Assembly: GCF_002860205.1 (NCBI RefSeq)
Contig: NZ_PGVB01000011.1
Location: 43,210 to 107,209, forward strand
Length of the DNA stretch: 64,000 bases
Direction of reading: 5' to 3'
Source of the DNA: Bacillus sp. T33-2
GTDB lineage: Bacteria; Bacillota; Bacilli; Bacillales; Cytobacillaceae
The notes beneath the pieces were generated by a model that made no database searches, was not told where the DNA came from, and saw only the letters and a list, made by a program, of their open reading frames with translations. Of this stretch, positions 26,032-34,325 are shown one piece after another. Within the stretch, counting starts at the first letter, position 1, and every line of letters starts with the position of its first letter. The position numbers were made by a program, and so were the translations under genes.

Positions 26032-26230
26032 AAAACAGGCTGCATTTTTTTCAATTTTCCTGTTTCTCGTCATCAATATCGTGTCCCTGTCCAATGTGAT
26101 CGAGGGGTTTTACGGAGAGGAATACGGCCATGTTTACACATTTATGTCCCTGGCTCTCCTTTCAACAGTGCTCGCAACAATCGCCTATCTCATCTGGAAG
26201 AAGCAGGAGTATAGAAAAAAGCAAAAATAG
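26024..26230 (+). CDS. Small two-helix membrane protein of the molybdoenzyme operon
   Basis: This 68-residue protein has two predicted helices (FFSIFLFLVINIVSLSNVIEG and FMSLALLSTVLATIAYLIW, in part) and a basic C-terminus (KKQEYRKKQK). The ATG lies inside the end of the Rieske gene, so translation is coupled. It is probably an assembly or anchoring subunit. No family is recognised. A strong terminator ends the operon 3' of it. Confidence 0.75.
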   Translation: MGKKQAAFFSIFLFLVINIVSLSNVIEGFYGEEYGHVYTFMSLALLSTVLATIAYLIWKKQEYRKKQK

Positions 26231-26254
26231 CACCGTGACCCGGTGCTATTTTTT
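26223..26254 (+). terminator. Rho-independent terminator of the molybdoenzyme operon
   Basis: AAAATAGCACCG pairs with CGGTGCTATTTT around TGACC with a T-run. It overlaps the last codons and stop of the small membrane protein gene. Confidence 0.92.
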
Positions 26255-26269
26255 CACACTTTAGGAAAG

Positions 26270-26372
26270 CTAAAATTGGCAGCAGCAGAAAACTCGACGC
26301 GGGGCCAATTTTAGGTACTAAGCAACTACGCTTCTGCCTTCGCCTCAAGGCTAGCCAATCGGCGAGTTTTCT
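26270..26372. other. Interleaved inverted repeats, possible pseudoknot RNA
   Basis: CTAAAATTGGC (26270-26280) is complementary to GCCAATTTTAG (26304-26314). AGAAAACTCG (26287-26296), inside that loop, is complementary to CGAGTTTTCT (26363-26372) further on. The two helices are interleaved as in an H-type pseudoknot. The region lies between the molybdoenzyme terminator and the end of the unknown gene at 26395. Confidence 0.45.
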
Positions 26373-26394
26373 TTATGATCCGGCAAAGGCTACG

Positions 26395-26916
26395 TCACCC
26401 AAACTGGCCAGCCGGTTCCACCGTTAGCTGTGTTCCTTCTATTTTCTTGTCACCAAACAATGTGATCAAGGTGCATGAAGTGATGCGGAACGGATTTACC
26501 GCAGTCGTGAATTCGGCAAGCAATCCGGCACCAAGCTGTTCACCGTTTTCCTTTTTTACAATTACATTCTGGCCTTCAAGTGTCTTCAATTTAGCGCTCA
26601 CCAAAAATTGCTTCCAATCGTCCCAATTGCTGATCAGATATGCCTTGTCGCCATTTTGCAAATAACCGAGCTGGCATTTCGTTTCATCTATTTCCGCGCC
26701 CGTCGCCTCTGATATGCTGACGATGCCGTCATGCAACACCTGGAATTCCTCCAGACTGAGATGTTGGCTGATCTGAAATACGACTTCGTTCATTCCGGGC
26801 TGAAGCTCCGCAAGTGTCTTGCCTTGGTGCATGGCAATATAACTCCCCCCATTTTGTTGAACGAGGGTGGAACTAATTTCTTCTATAGTTACTCCTCTTA
26901 AGATAAGTTTCAGCAT
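26395..26916 (-). CDS. Unknown protein divergent from the TPR-dynamin gene
   Basis: The protein has 173 residues from the ATG at 26916, chosen because GAAGGAGAAACAGAC precedes it; upstream ATGs have no such site. It is soluble and acidic with mixed alpha/beta character (MLKLILRGVTIEEISSTLVQ at the start, WDDWKQFLVSAKLKTLEGQN later). I recognise no family or motif. It is divergently arranged with a large dynamin-like gene across 318 bp that show no clear promoter or operator. A functional link is possible but not shown. Confidence 0.7.
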   Translation of the reverse strand: MLKLILRGVTIEEISSTLVQQNGGSYIAMHQGKTLAELQPGMNEVVFQISQHLSLEEFQVLHDGIVSISEATGAEIDETKCQLGYLQNGDKAYLISNWDDWKQFLVSAKLKTLEGQNVIVKKENGEQLGAGLLAEFTTAVNPFRITSCTLITLFGDKKIEGTQLTVEPAGQFG

Positions 26917-27234
26917 GTCTGTTTCTCCTTCGGACTGTTCATATAATTCAATCATATTGCTTTTTGCCGGGCTGCACAATACTGGAATCCTGTCCTGCGC
27001 GCCCTGCCCCCGCAATGCCGCCTTCAATCACGAATGGTATGAGTGCCGGGGCATATGTCCCAATAATCAATTTAATTACATGTTTGTATTCTAATTGAAA
27101 GCTAATTGAAATTTTTCGTAAAGAAAACTTTGATAGAATACTAGGACAGAGTTTTAACTTATGGCATAAAAGGAATAATTATATAACTTAAGAACTAAAA
27201 TGAGTTTGTAAATATGTATTATGGAGGATTCAAA

Positions 27235-29973
27235 ATGACATTGGAGAATCAGCTGATCGGCAAGGTGTTCTATGAAACACTCTTACCGCCTGATCAAACG
27301 GCACACCCGGTCCGTTTGCTCGGGGACCTGTACCAGGAAGAACAGAAAAAAGACATGCCGGATGTTTCCCATATCCGCTTTGCACAGGGTGAATTATATT
27401 TTCATAACAAAGATTTTGAGGCGGCCATTTTTAAATGGGAGAATATTAACAATCAGCTGGAGCCGTGGGCAAAGAAAAACATGGGAGATGCATTCTTCGA
27501 GCTTGGTTTGCTGACGACTGCCGAGGACATTTACAAATCTGTCCATACGGAAAGCCTGGTACTGAAAACGGAAATAGCCCTCCAATTATTGTCCGTGTAC
27601 ATAGAACAGGGCAAACGGGACGAGGCCGTAAACGTGATCAAGGGAGCGGTGGCCCTCAATCCGGAATATCCAAATGTAACCGGGCTGGCACGTGCTTTCT
27701 TTGAAGAAAACGGAGACTGGGGCAATGCCGTCGAGCTTGCGGTTAACGAAGCAATCCGGACAGAGTCACTCGAATGGTTTGATGTTCTTAAAACATATGT
27801 GGATAATGGCAGGGCACAATCTCTTCCACCGGTGTATTTTAATGAGGCTTTGGCAGTGCTCCACCGTGTTGACAGGGCGCGGTTTGAGGCGTTTGCTGCA
27901 AGCCTTTGGAACAGCTATAAGCAGGAAGGGATGGCACTCTCCTGGCAAATGACATTCGACCAGCTGTTCCTGGGCATGGAAGCAAGCCGCACAGATGCAT
28001 GGCATGAACTGTCAGCCCTTTATAAGGATGCCTATTTGCAGTTGATTAACGGGCAGTATTATATCAATGAGTTGAAGGGTGTCATGCCAAACCTTTTGAC
28101 AAACTGGCTCAAAATCACGGATTCTTCCCATGCAATGTTTGCTTCTGCAGCTGTGCTTGCCTGGCATGAGATCTTCCCGCTAAGCATTGATGAAACTTCC
28201 ATTCAAGATGCAGAGACACTTGTCTATCAATCTCGCAGCATCACCAATGGAGTGGAGGAAACACTGCAATTATTTGAGGAAATCGTCAAATGGGCGGGGA
28301 ACAATGATTTAGATGTTGGCAACCGTATTAGATGGATTGTGAAGGAGCTGTCTGATCTGCAAACAAGCCACCTTCTCGTTGCGGGACTGCCGGGCGCCGG
28401 AAAATCTTCGTTCATCAACTCTGTTCTCGGTGAAAAAGTCCTGGGCCCAGCTGCTACTTCCACTGTCGTCATGTTTAAGGATGGGGAAATAGCCAGCATC
28501 AATGAGATCGAGGACAACAAGGTGAGGGAAATCGAAGGCCTGGCTGAGTTTCATGAGAGAACCGATGTCCGCAAGCAAACACATTCCCGGGCCGCTGTCA
28601 TTGATTTCACATTGCAAAGCCCATTTTTAAGGGAACATGGACTGGCGATTATCGATACTCCGGGGATTAATGGCACAAATGTAGAAAAGGTGATGACCTG
28701 TACCCAGTTTGCAGACAGCCTCCTGTTTGTAATGAATGTAAGTGCACCTTTTACTGAGCAGGAACAGGACATACTTTTACAAATACGGGATCAGGCACCC
28801 AATCTTCCTGTGCACTTCCTTCTGAATAAAATGGATACAATATACGACCAGCAGGAAGCTGTCGGCATTGTTGAGAATACATGGGCGCGGGTAAAAGAGT
28901 ATTTCCCCCGTGCGAAAGTGTTTGCTTTTTCATCCACATATGAAAGCAAGGCCCAGCTCCGGGAGCTTGCAGAATTCATCAAAGAAAATTTCAGCACCCG
29001 GAATATTGCCGAAGACCGGACTGGAAAGCTGTTATTTTTTGTCCGAAGATTGATTAAGCAGCTGTTAGAAAAACGGTTTGAAAAGGAAAATGGACTGGTT
29101 GAATCAATACAGTGGAATGAGGACATGAAGGTGAAGCTGAATGGAGCCATTCATCAGCTGAATGATTTGCAGGAGGAAAAGACGAGGACAATCAAGAAAT
29201 CGTACCAGCAAACAAAAAATGAAATAAAGGCTGAGCTTTTGGAAAAGATACCTGAACTGCTCAGGGGCTGTACAGACGTAATCAGCGAAGACAGCAATTT
29301 CCGCAAAATCCATCTCGAACTGAATGAGGAGATGAACAACCGTATCCAGAATTACCTGGATACCACTGTGCTGCCGAAATATTACAGCGCCCTCCAGGAC
29401 TGGATAGCTTTTGCGAAGGAAGAATTCAACGAGAGCCAAAATTACTTAAATGAATTAAGCGATGGCTTTAATACGTTATATGGTGAAGACCGGATGAGCC
29501 TGGAATGCGATTTTAAAGTGCTTGACGATTGGCGCAGGGATTCAGACAGGATGACCAGGGGCGTCCAACTGGAAAAAGTAAACATCCTGCTGCGCTTCAC
29601 CCCGCAACAATTTTTATTGAAAAGCGCCGGAACACTATTGGGTGCACTGTCGCAGAACCGGACAATGCTGCAAACGAGGTACCAGACATTCCTGGAAAAT
29701 GAAGACTACCATGACACTGCGGCCTCAATTGCCGACAGGTTCCTGCTGCAGTTCGACTTATTTGAGAAATCGCTGGACCGGGATGTTGCCATCTTTTTCC
29801 GTAATCCATTGGATGTATTGAATCATGCGGTGGCAGAAGCTCAAACATCAATTGAAACAAGCAGGGCAGCCCTGGAAAATATGCGGGCGAAACCAGAAAT
29901 CTACCAGGATCCGTTAACACTGTTCGAATTAAGGCTCCGCCAGTATGAGTGGATCTCGGTAGCAGGACGATAG
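27235..29973 (+). CDS. TPR-domain dynamin-like GTPase
   Basis: The protein has 912 residues from the ATG at 27235 behind ATGGAGG. The N-terminal 250 or so residues look like TPR/solenoid helices (FAQGELYFHNKDFEAAIFKW, then further helical pairs). A GTPase domain follows with G1 in GLPGAGKSSFINSVLG (about 384), G2 Thr in PAATSTVV, G3 in IIDTPGING (about 474) and G4 in LLNKMD (about 531). This is the dynamin/BDLP pattern. The C-terminal 300 residues are long helices typical of a dynamin stalk, with a hydrophobic stretch (PQQFLLKSAGTLLGAL) that could be a membrane paddle. It may remodel membranes during stress or phage attack. That role is inference. Confidence 0.85.
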   Translation: MTLENQLIGKVFYETLLPPDQTAHPVRLLGDLYQEEQKKDMPDVSHIRFAQGELYFHNKDFEAAIFKWENINNQLEPWAKKNMGDAFFELGLLTTAEDIYKSVHTESLVLKTEIALQLLSVYIEQGKRDEAVNVIKGAVALNPEYPNVTGLARAFFEENGDWGNAVELAVNEAIRTESLEWFDVLKTYVDNGRAQSLPPVYFNEALAVLHRVDRARFEAFAASLWNSYKQEGMALSWQMTFDQLFLGMEASRTDAWHELSALYKDAYLQLINGQYYINELKGVMPNLLTNWLKITDSSHAMFASAAVLAWHEIFPLSIDETSIQDAETLVYQSRSITNGVEETLQLFEEIVKWAGNNDLDVGNRIRWIVKELSDLQTSHLLVAGLPGAGKSSFINSVLGEKVLGPAATSTVVMFKDGEIASINEIEDNKVREIEGLAEFHERTDVRKQTHSRAAVIDFTLQSPFLREHGLAIIDTPGINGTNVEKVMTCTQFADSLLFVMNVSAPFTEQEQDILLQIRDQAPNLPVHFLLNKMDTIYDQQEAVGIVENTWARVKEYFPRAKVFAFSSTYESKAQLRELAEFIKENFSTRNIAEDRTGKLLFFVRRLIKQLLEKRFEKENGLVESIQWNEDMKVKLNGAIHQLNDLQEEKTRTIKKSYQQTKNEIKAELLEKIPELLRGCTDVISEDSNFRKIHLELNEEMNNRIQNYLDTTVLPKYYSALQDWIAFAKEEFNESQNYLNELSDGFNTLYGEDRMSLECDFKVLDDWRRDSDRMTRGVQLEKVNILLRFTPQQFLLKSAGTLLGALSQNRTMLQTRYQTFLENEDYHDTAASIADRFLLQFDLFEKSLDRDVAIFFRNPLDVLNHAVAEAQTSIETSRAALENMRAKPEIYQDPLTLFELRLRQYEWISVAGR

Positions 29974-30035
29974 AAGCAAACAGACGATTCTTTTGCTTCC
30001 ATGGTACTATCGGTGTTTTGTGAAATATGCGGTTC

Positions 30036-30070
30036 TAAAAACGGAGGGTGCTGCGGCGCCTTCCGTTTTT
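30036..30070 (+). terminator. Rho-independent terminator after the dynamin-like gene
   Basis: AAAAACGGAGGGTGC pairs with GCGCCTTCCGTTTTT (minor mismatches). The remaining 30071-30297 holds two degenerate copies of a GTGCGC...CCCG(C/T)TATAG block and then the galT promoter region. Confidence 0.8.
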
Positions 30071-30251
30071 ATATGTTTACGTGCGCGAAACCCGCTATAG
30101 AAAACATTTTTCGTGCTTCCAATCCTTTTATGTGCGCCAATACCCGTTATAGGCCCCCCTTTCTTGGCTTCCCAATGGAAGGCCACTGACTTTTTCCTTG
30201 CTAAAAACCATTGTAAAAAATCCGGGTAAGATTTAAAATAAGGGAGAGATA

Positions 30252-30271
30252 GTTAATTAATTTAATTAAGT
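30252..30271. promoter_or_regulatory. AT-rich operator-like palindrome upstream of galT
   Basis: GTTAATTAATTTAATTAAGT is nearly self-complementary. Its reverse complement shares ACTTAATTAAATT and a following AATTA with the site upstream of the ROK repressor gene (35567-35590). It is a likely operator for that repressor. Confidence 0.6.
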
Positions 30272-30297
30272 CAACAACTTAAAAGTGGGGTGCCGGA

Positions 30298-31800
30298 TTG
30301 ATACATATCTATCAACAAATCCAACATTTATTGGATTACGGGATCAGCGAACAGTTATTTCAACCCGAGGATGAAATTTATGTACGAAACCGCATTCTGT
30401 CGATCCTGAAGCTTAATGACTGGGAAGACAGTGGGGCGGAAACCAAGCGTCCGCAGCTTACGGCCATTCTGGAGAGAATATTGGACTGGTCTCATCAAAC
30501 CGGCAGGCTTGACACGAACACCATAACCGAGCGTGATATTCTCGATACAGAACTGATGGACTGCCTGATGCCACGCCCGTCAGAAATCATCAGCAAGTTT
30601 TACGAAAATTTCCGGGAAAGCCCATCAAAAGCTACAGACCAATATTATCGAATGTCAATTGCTTCGAATTACATCCGGGCGGACAGGATTTTGAAAAACA
30701 AGCAGTGGCAAGCATCCACACCTTACGGGGATATCGATATTACCATCAATTTGTCCAAGCCTGAGAAGGATCCAAAAGAGATCGCATTGTTAAAGGATGC
30801 GCCTGCTTCCAATTATCCAACCTGCGTTTTGTGCAGGGAGAACGAAGGCTATAAAGGAACGTTCAGCCACCCGGCAAGGGCATCCCACCGGACGATCCCT
30901 TTGCAGCTCAATGGTGAAGACTGGTTCCTTCAATATTCTCCTTATGTTTATTACAATGAGCATTCGATTGTGTTCAAAAGTGAGCATGTGCCGATGACAA
31001 TTTCGCGGGCCACTTTTGACCGGCTGCTTGATTTTACGGAAAAATTCCCGCATTACTTTATCGGGTCCAACGCCGATTTACCGATAGTGGGCGGATCGAT
31101 CCTGTCGCATGACCACTTTCAGGGCGGCCGCTACACCTTTGCGATTGAAAGAGCGAAAATAATAGAAACAATGAAGCTTCAGGCTTATCCGTCGGTTACA
31201 ATCGGGCTCGTAAAATGGCCGTTGTCGGTCGTCCGGGTAAAGGGAAATAAAAAAGAGACAGCTGAAGTGACAGAATTGATCTGGCGAAAATGGCAATCGT
31301 ACAGTGACAGCCAAGCAGATGTAATCGCATTCAGCGGTGAAACTCCACATAATACTGTCACACCGATTGCAAGGCGGCGTGGAGAGCAATACGAAATGGA
31401 TATAGTTTTAAGAAACAACCGGACGACAGATGAATATCCGGACGGAATCTTCCACCCCCACCAGGAGCTCCATCATATCAAGAAAGAAAATATCGGCTTG
31501 ATTGAAGTAATGGGTCTGGCGGTGTTGCCAGGAAGGCTGGACACCGAATTGAAAGCCATAGCCGGCTACCTGTTGCACCCGGTTGACCGGGACCAGTGGG
31601 ATCCGTCACTGCTTAAGCATTGGGTCTGGCATGCTGAAATCCTTGAAAAATATGAAAATATTACTGCGGAAAATGTGATGTCGATTATTGAAGCAGAAGT
31701 CGGCCTCAAATTCCAAACTGTGCTTGAGCATGCAGGCGTATTCAAACAGACTGGGGCAGGCATACAATCTTTTAAAAAATTCCTCGATACTCTTGTTTAA
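30298..31800 (+). CDS. galT: Galactose-1-phosphate uridylyltransferase (GalT family 2)
   Basis: This 500-residue protein matches the Firmicutes-type GalT2 family by length and blocks such as SNYPTCVLCRENEGY, GSILSHDHFQGG (active-site histidines) and FHPHQELHHIKKENIGLIEV (as fragments). It exchanges UMP between UDP-glucose and galactose-1-phosphate in the Leloir pathway. The start is a TTG behind GTGGGGTG. It is the first gene of galT-galK-galE, with an operator-like AT palindrome just upstream. Confidence 0.93.
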   Translation: MIHIYQQIQHLLDYGISEQLFQPEDEIYVRNRILSILKLNDWEDSGAETKRPQLTAILERILDWSHQTGRLDTNTITERDILDTELMDCLMPRPSEIISKFYENFRESPSKATDQYYRMSIASNYIRADRILKNKQWQASTPYGDIDITINLSKPEKDPKEIALLKDAPASNYPTCVLCRENEGYKGTFSHPARASHRTIPLQLNGEDWFLQYSPYVYYNEHSIVFKSEHVPMTISRATFDRLLDFTEKFPHYFIGSNADLPIVGGSILSHDHFQGGRYTFAIERAKIIETMKLQAYPSVTIGLVKWPLSVVRVKGNKKETAEVTELIWRKWQSYSDSQADVIAFSGETPHNTVTPIARRRGEQYEMDIVLRNNRTTDEYPDGIFHPHQELHHIKKENIGLIEVMGLAVLPGRLDTELKAIAGYLLHPVDRDQWDPSLLKHWVWHAEILEKYENITAENVMSIIEAEVGLKFQTVLEHAGVFKQTGAGIQSFKKFLDTLV

Positions 31801-31881
31801 ATGGCATTGAATTAGATATATAGATTGCTTAATTTAGCATTAACCAATAAATGACACAAACTACTGAAAGAAGGTTTGTTT

Positions 31882-33069
31882 ATGAACAAGCATGAATTCT
31901 TCACTCTGTTTTTCGAACAATTTGGTTATAGCAATGGGGTTCGTATCTTTTTCGCGCCAGGACGGGTAAACTTGATTGGCGAACACACTGATTACAATGG
32001 CGGTTATGTTTTTCCTGCAGCTCTAACTTTTGGCACCTGGGCAGCAGTAAGTGCCCGTACAGACGGCATCTACCGGTTCCGATCCACTAATTTTCCATCA
32101 GGGGCAGACACTAATGTGAATGAGCTGGCCTATAAGGAGGAAGATGATTGGGCGAACTACCCTAAAGGGGTCCTTAAAGAGCTTATCCAGATGGCTGGGG
32201 CGGATCAGGCCCAACTGTTTAGCGGAGCGGATATCCTGTTCCACGGCAATATTCCAAATGGGGCCGGACTGTCCTCATCTGCCTCCATCGAGTTGGTTAC
32301 CGCACTTGCCCTTAGCCGAACGGCCGGCCTTAAAATCCCGATAATAGAGCTTGTAAAATTGGGACAGCGGGCAGAGAACCGTTTTGTGGGGGTAAATTGC
32401 GGGATTATGGATCAATTTGCAGTTGGCATGGGAAAGCAAAGTCATGCTATTATGTTAAAATGTGATACATTGGAATTTCAGTATGTCCCGGTTAAAATAG
32501 ACGGACATAAGATTGTGATTACCAATACAAATAAACGGCGCGGTCTCGCCGTATCAAAGTACAATGAACGCAGGAGCGAGTGTGAGACAGGGCTGTCAAT
32601 CATCCAAAAACAGCTGCCAAACGTAAAGTCACTTGGCGATGTAAGCTACGCCGAATGGGAAAAGGTTCGCTATGCGATTGAAGATGGCACGATCCGGCGC
32701 CGCGTTGAACATGTCATAACCGAAAATGGAAGAGTAATATCAGCAAGGAAAGCGCTAGAGGAAAATGATCTGGACGCTTTTGGCGAATTGATGAATCAAT
32801 CACATGAATCGTTACGGGACTTATATGAAGTGACAGGTTTTGAGCTTGATGTCCTGTTTGAGGAAGCTTCAAAGGCACCGGGCTGCGTCGGAACGAGAAT
32901 GACTGGCGCCGGTTTCGGGGGCTGCAACGTAAGCCTTGTGAAGGAAGAATCGGTTGGGAATTTTAAACAGGCTGTCGCTGCTAATTACACTGCAAGGACT
33001 GGCCTGGAGCCGGATTTCTATGTGTGTGAAATCGGCGACGGTACGAAAGAAATTACTGAGGAGGAATAG
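31882..33069 (+). CDS. galK: Galactokinase
   Basis: This 395-residue GHMP kinase has the galactokinase signature GRVNLIGEHTDYNGGYVFP near residue 27, the ATP-binding loop PNGAGLSSSASIE near 122, and the C-terminal GAGFGGCNVSLV motif. It phosphorylates galactose at C1. I chose the ATG at 31882 (MNKHEFF) with AAGAAGG upstream over a TTG two codons earlier. It lies 81 bp after galT and 3 bp before galE. Confidence 0.95.
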   Translation: MNKHEFFTLFFEQFGYSNGVRIFFAPGRVNLIGEHTDYNGGYVFPAALTFGTWAAVSARTDGIYRFRSTNFPSGADTNVNELAYKEEDDWANYPKGVLKELIQMAGADQAQLFSGADILFHGNIPNGAGLSSSASIELVTALALSRTAGLKIPIIELVKLGQRAENRFVGVNCGIMDQFAVGMGKQSHAIMLKCDTLEFQYVPVKIDGHKIVITNTNKRRGLAVSKYNERRSECETGLSIIQKQLPNVKSLGDVSYAEWEKVRYAIEDGTIRRRVEHVITENGRVISARKALEENDLDAFGELMNQSHESLRDLYEVTGFELDVLFEEASKAPGCVGTRMTGAGFGGCNVSLVKEESVGNFKQAVAANYTARTGLEPDFYVCEIGDGTKEITEEE

Positions 33070-33072
33070 AAA

Positions 33073-34065
33073 ATGGCAATTTTGGTCACAGGCGGAACAG
33101 GCTATATTGGAAGCCATACTGTTGTGGAATTGTTAAACCAGGGTGAAGAAGTCATCATCATCGACAACCTGCGGACAGGACATCAAGAGTCGGTTACAGG
33201 CGGGACGTTTTATGAAGGGGATCTTCGTGACCGCGAATTCCTTGACCGGGTGTTTTCCAATCATGACATTGAGGCAGTGATTCATTTTGCCGCTAGCTCA
33301 CTGGTCGGGGAAAGTGTGCAAAAGCCGCTTGATTACTATGAAAATAACCTGATTGCGTCCCATTCGCTTGTATCGGCCATGCTCGACCACGGTGTGAAAA
33401 AGATTGTCTTTTCTTCGACGGCGGCAACATATGGGGAACCAAAGCAAATTCCGATCCGGGAAGAAGATGAAACATCCCCGACAAGCCCTTACGGTGAGAC
33501 GAAGCTGGCGATGGAGAAAATGTTCCGCTGGTGTGACGGGGCATACGGGCTGAAATCGATTTCCCTGCGCTACTTCAATGCCGCCGGGGCGCATCCTGAA
33601 GGCATGATTGGCGAGGACCACGATCCGGAGAGCCACCTAATCCCGATCATTCTGCAAGTTGCGCTCGGCCAGCGTGAAGCAATAGGCATTTTTGGCGATG
33701 ACTATCCAACAGAGGACGGAACCTGTATCCGTGATTACATACATGTCATGGATTTGGCAAATGCCCATTGGCTGGCGCTGGAGCATTTACGAAAGAATGA
33801 GAGCAGTGATGTTTTTAACCTGGGTAATGGTAAAGGCTTTTCTGTAAAAGAAGTAATCGAAACAGCCCGCAAAGTGACAGGCCATTCGATCCCTCAAAAA
33901 GTGAGCCCAAGGATGGCAGGAGACCCTGCCATCCTGATTGCATCTTCGGAAAAAGCCCGCAATGTACTTGGCTGGGAGCCAAAATACAATCAGCTTGAAA
34001 CAATCATCGAAACCGCATGGAGATGGCATCAGGCCCATCCACACGGCTACGGCGATAAAAAATAA
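33073..34065 (+). CDS. galE: UDP-glucose 4-epimerase
   Basis: This 330-residue extended short-chain dehydrogenase has the NAD-binding GGTGYIGSH at residue 7, the catalytic Ser/Thr region FSSTAATYGEP, and the YxxxK pair in SPYGETKLAMEK. It interconverts UDP-galactose and UDP-glucose, closing the Leloir pathway. The ATG follows the galK stop by three bases, with GAGGAGG overlapping the galK end. A strong terminator follows. Confidence 0.96.
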   Translation: MAILVTGGTGYIGSHTVVELLNQGEEVIIIDNLRTGHQESVTGGTFYEGDLRDREFLDRVFSNHDIEAVIHFAASSLVGESVQKPLDYYENNLIASHSLVSAMLDHGVKKIVFSSTAATYGEPKQIPIREEDETSPTSPYGETKLAMEKMFRWCDGAYGLKSISLRYFNAAGAHPEGMIGEDHDPESHLIPIILQVALGQREAIGIFGDDYPTEDGTCIRDYIHVMDLANAHWLALEHLRKNESSDVFNLGNGKGFSVKEVIETARKVTGHSIPQKVSPRMAGDPAILIASSEKARNVLGWEPKYNQLETIIETAWRWHQAHPHGYGDKK

Positions 34066-34084
34066 CAGCTATTTGAAAAGAGTG

Positions 34085-34124
34085 AAACGGCAAGCCATCA
34101 ACTTTTGAGGGCTTGCCGTTTTTT
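34085..34124 (+). terminator. Rho-independent terminator of the gal operon
   Basis: AAACGGCAAGCC pairs with GGCTTGCCGTTT followed by a T-run. Confidence 0.92.
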
Positions 34125-34149
34125 CTATGGAGACAGTTCCAGACTCGAC

Positions 34150-34318
34150 CGTAAGTAACCCGCCCGAAATCTGGGTTTGTCGTTAAAAAGGGTCGCCAAT
34201 TACCCGAATAAGCACCCGGGATTTGGCTTTGTTAGCAGAACAGGGGCTCCAATAACCCGTCCGAATTGTCAAAAATGAGCTCCAATTCCCCGCTTTGCTA
34301 ACAAGAAGGGCGCCGATG
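34150..34318. repeat. Imperfect intergenic direct repeats
   Basis: The blocks AA(G/T)(T/A)ACCCG..., (T/G)GGGTTTG or TGGCTTTG, and GGG(T/C)(C/T)CGCC-like endings recur about three times with roughly 50-bp spacing between the gal terminator and the end of the ROK gene. No gene is present. Confidence 0.5.
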
Positions 34319-34325
34319 ATTCCAT

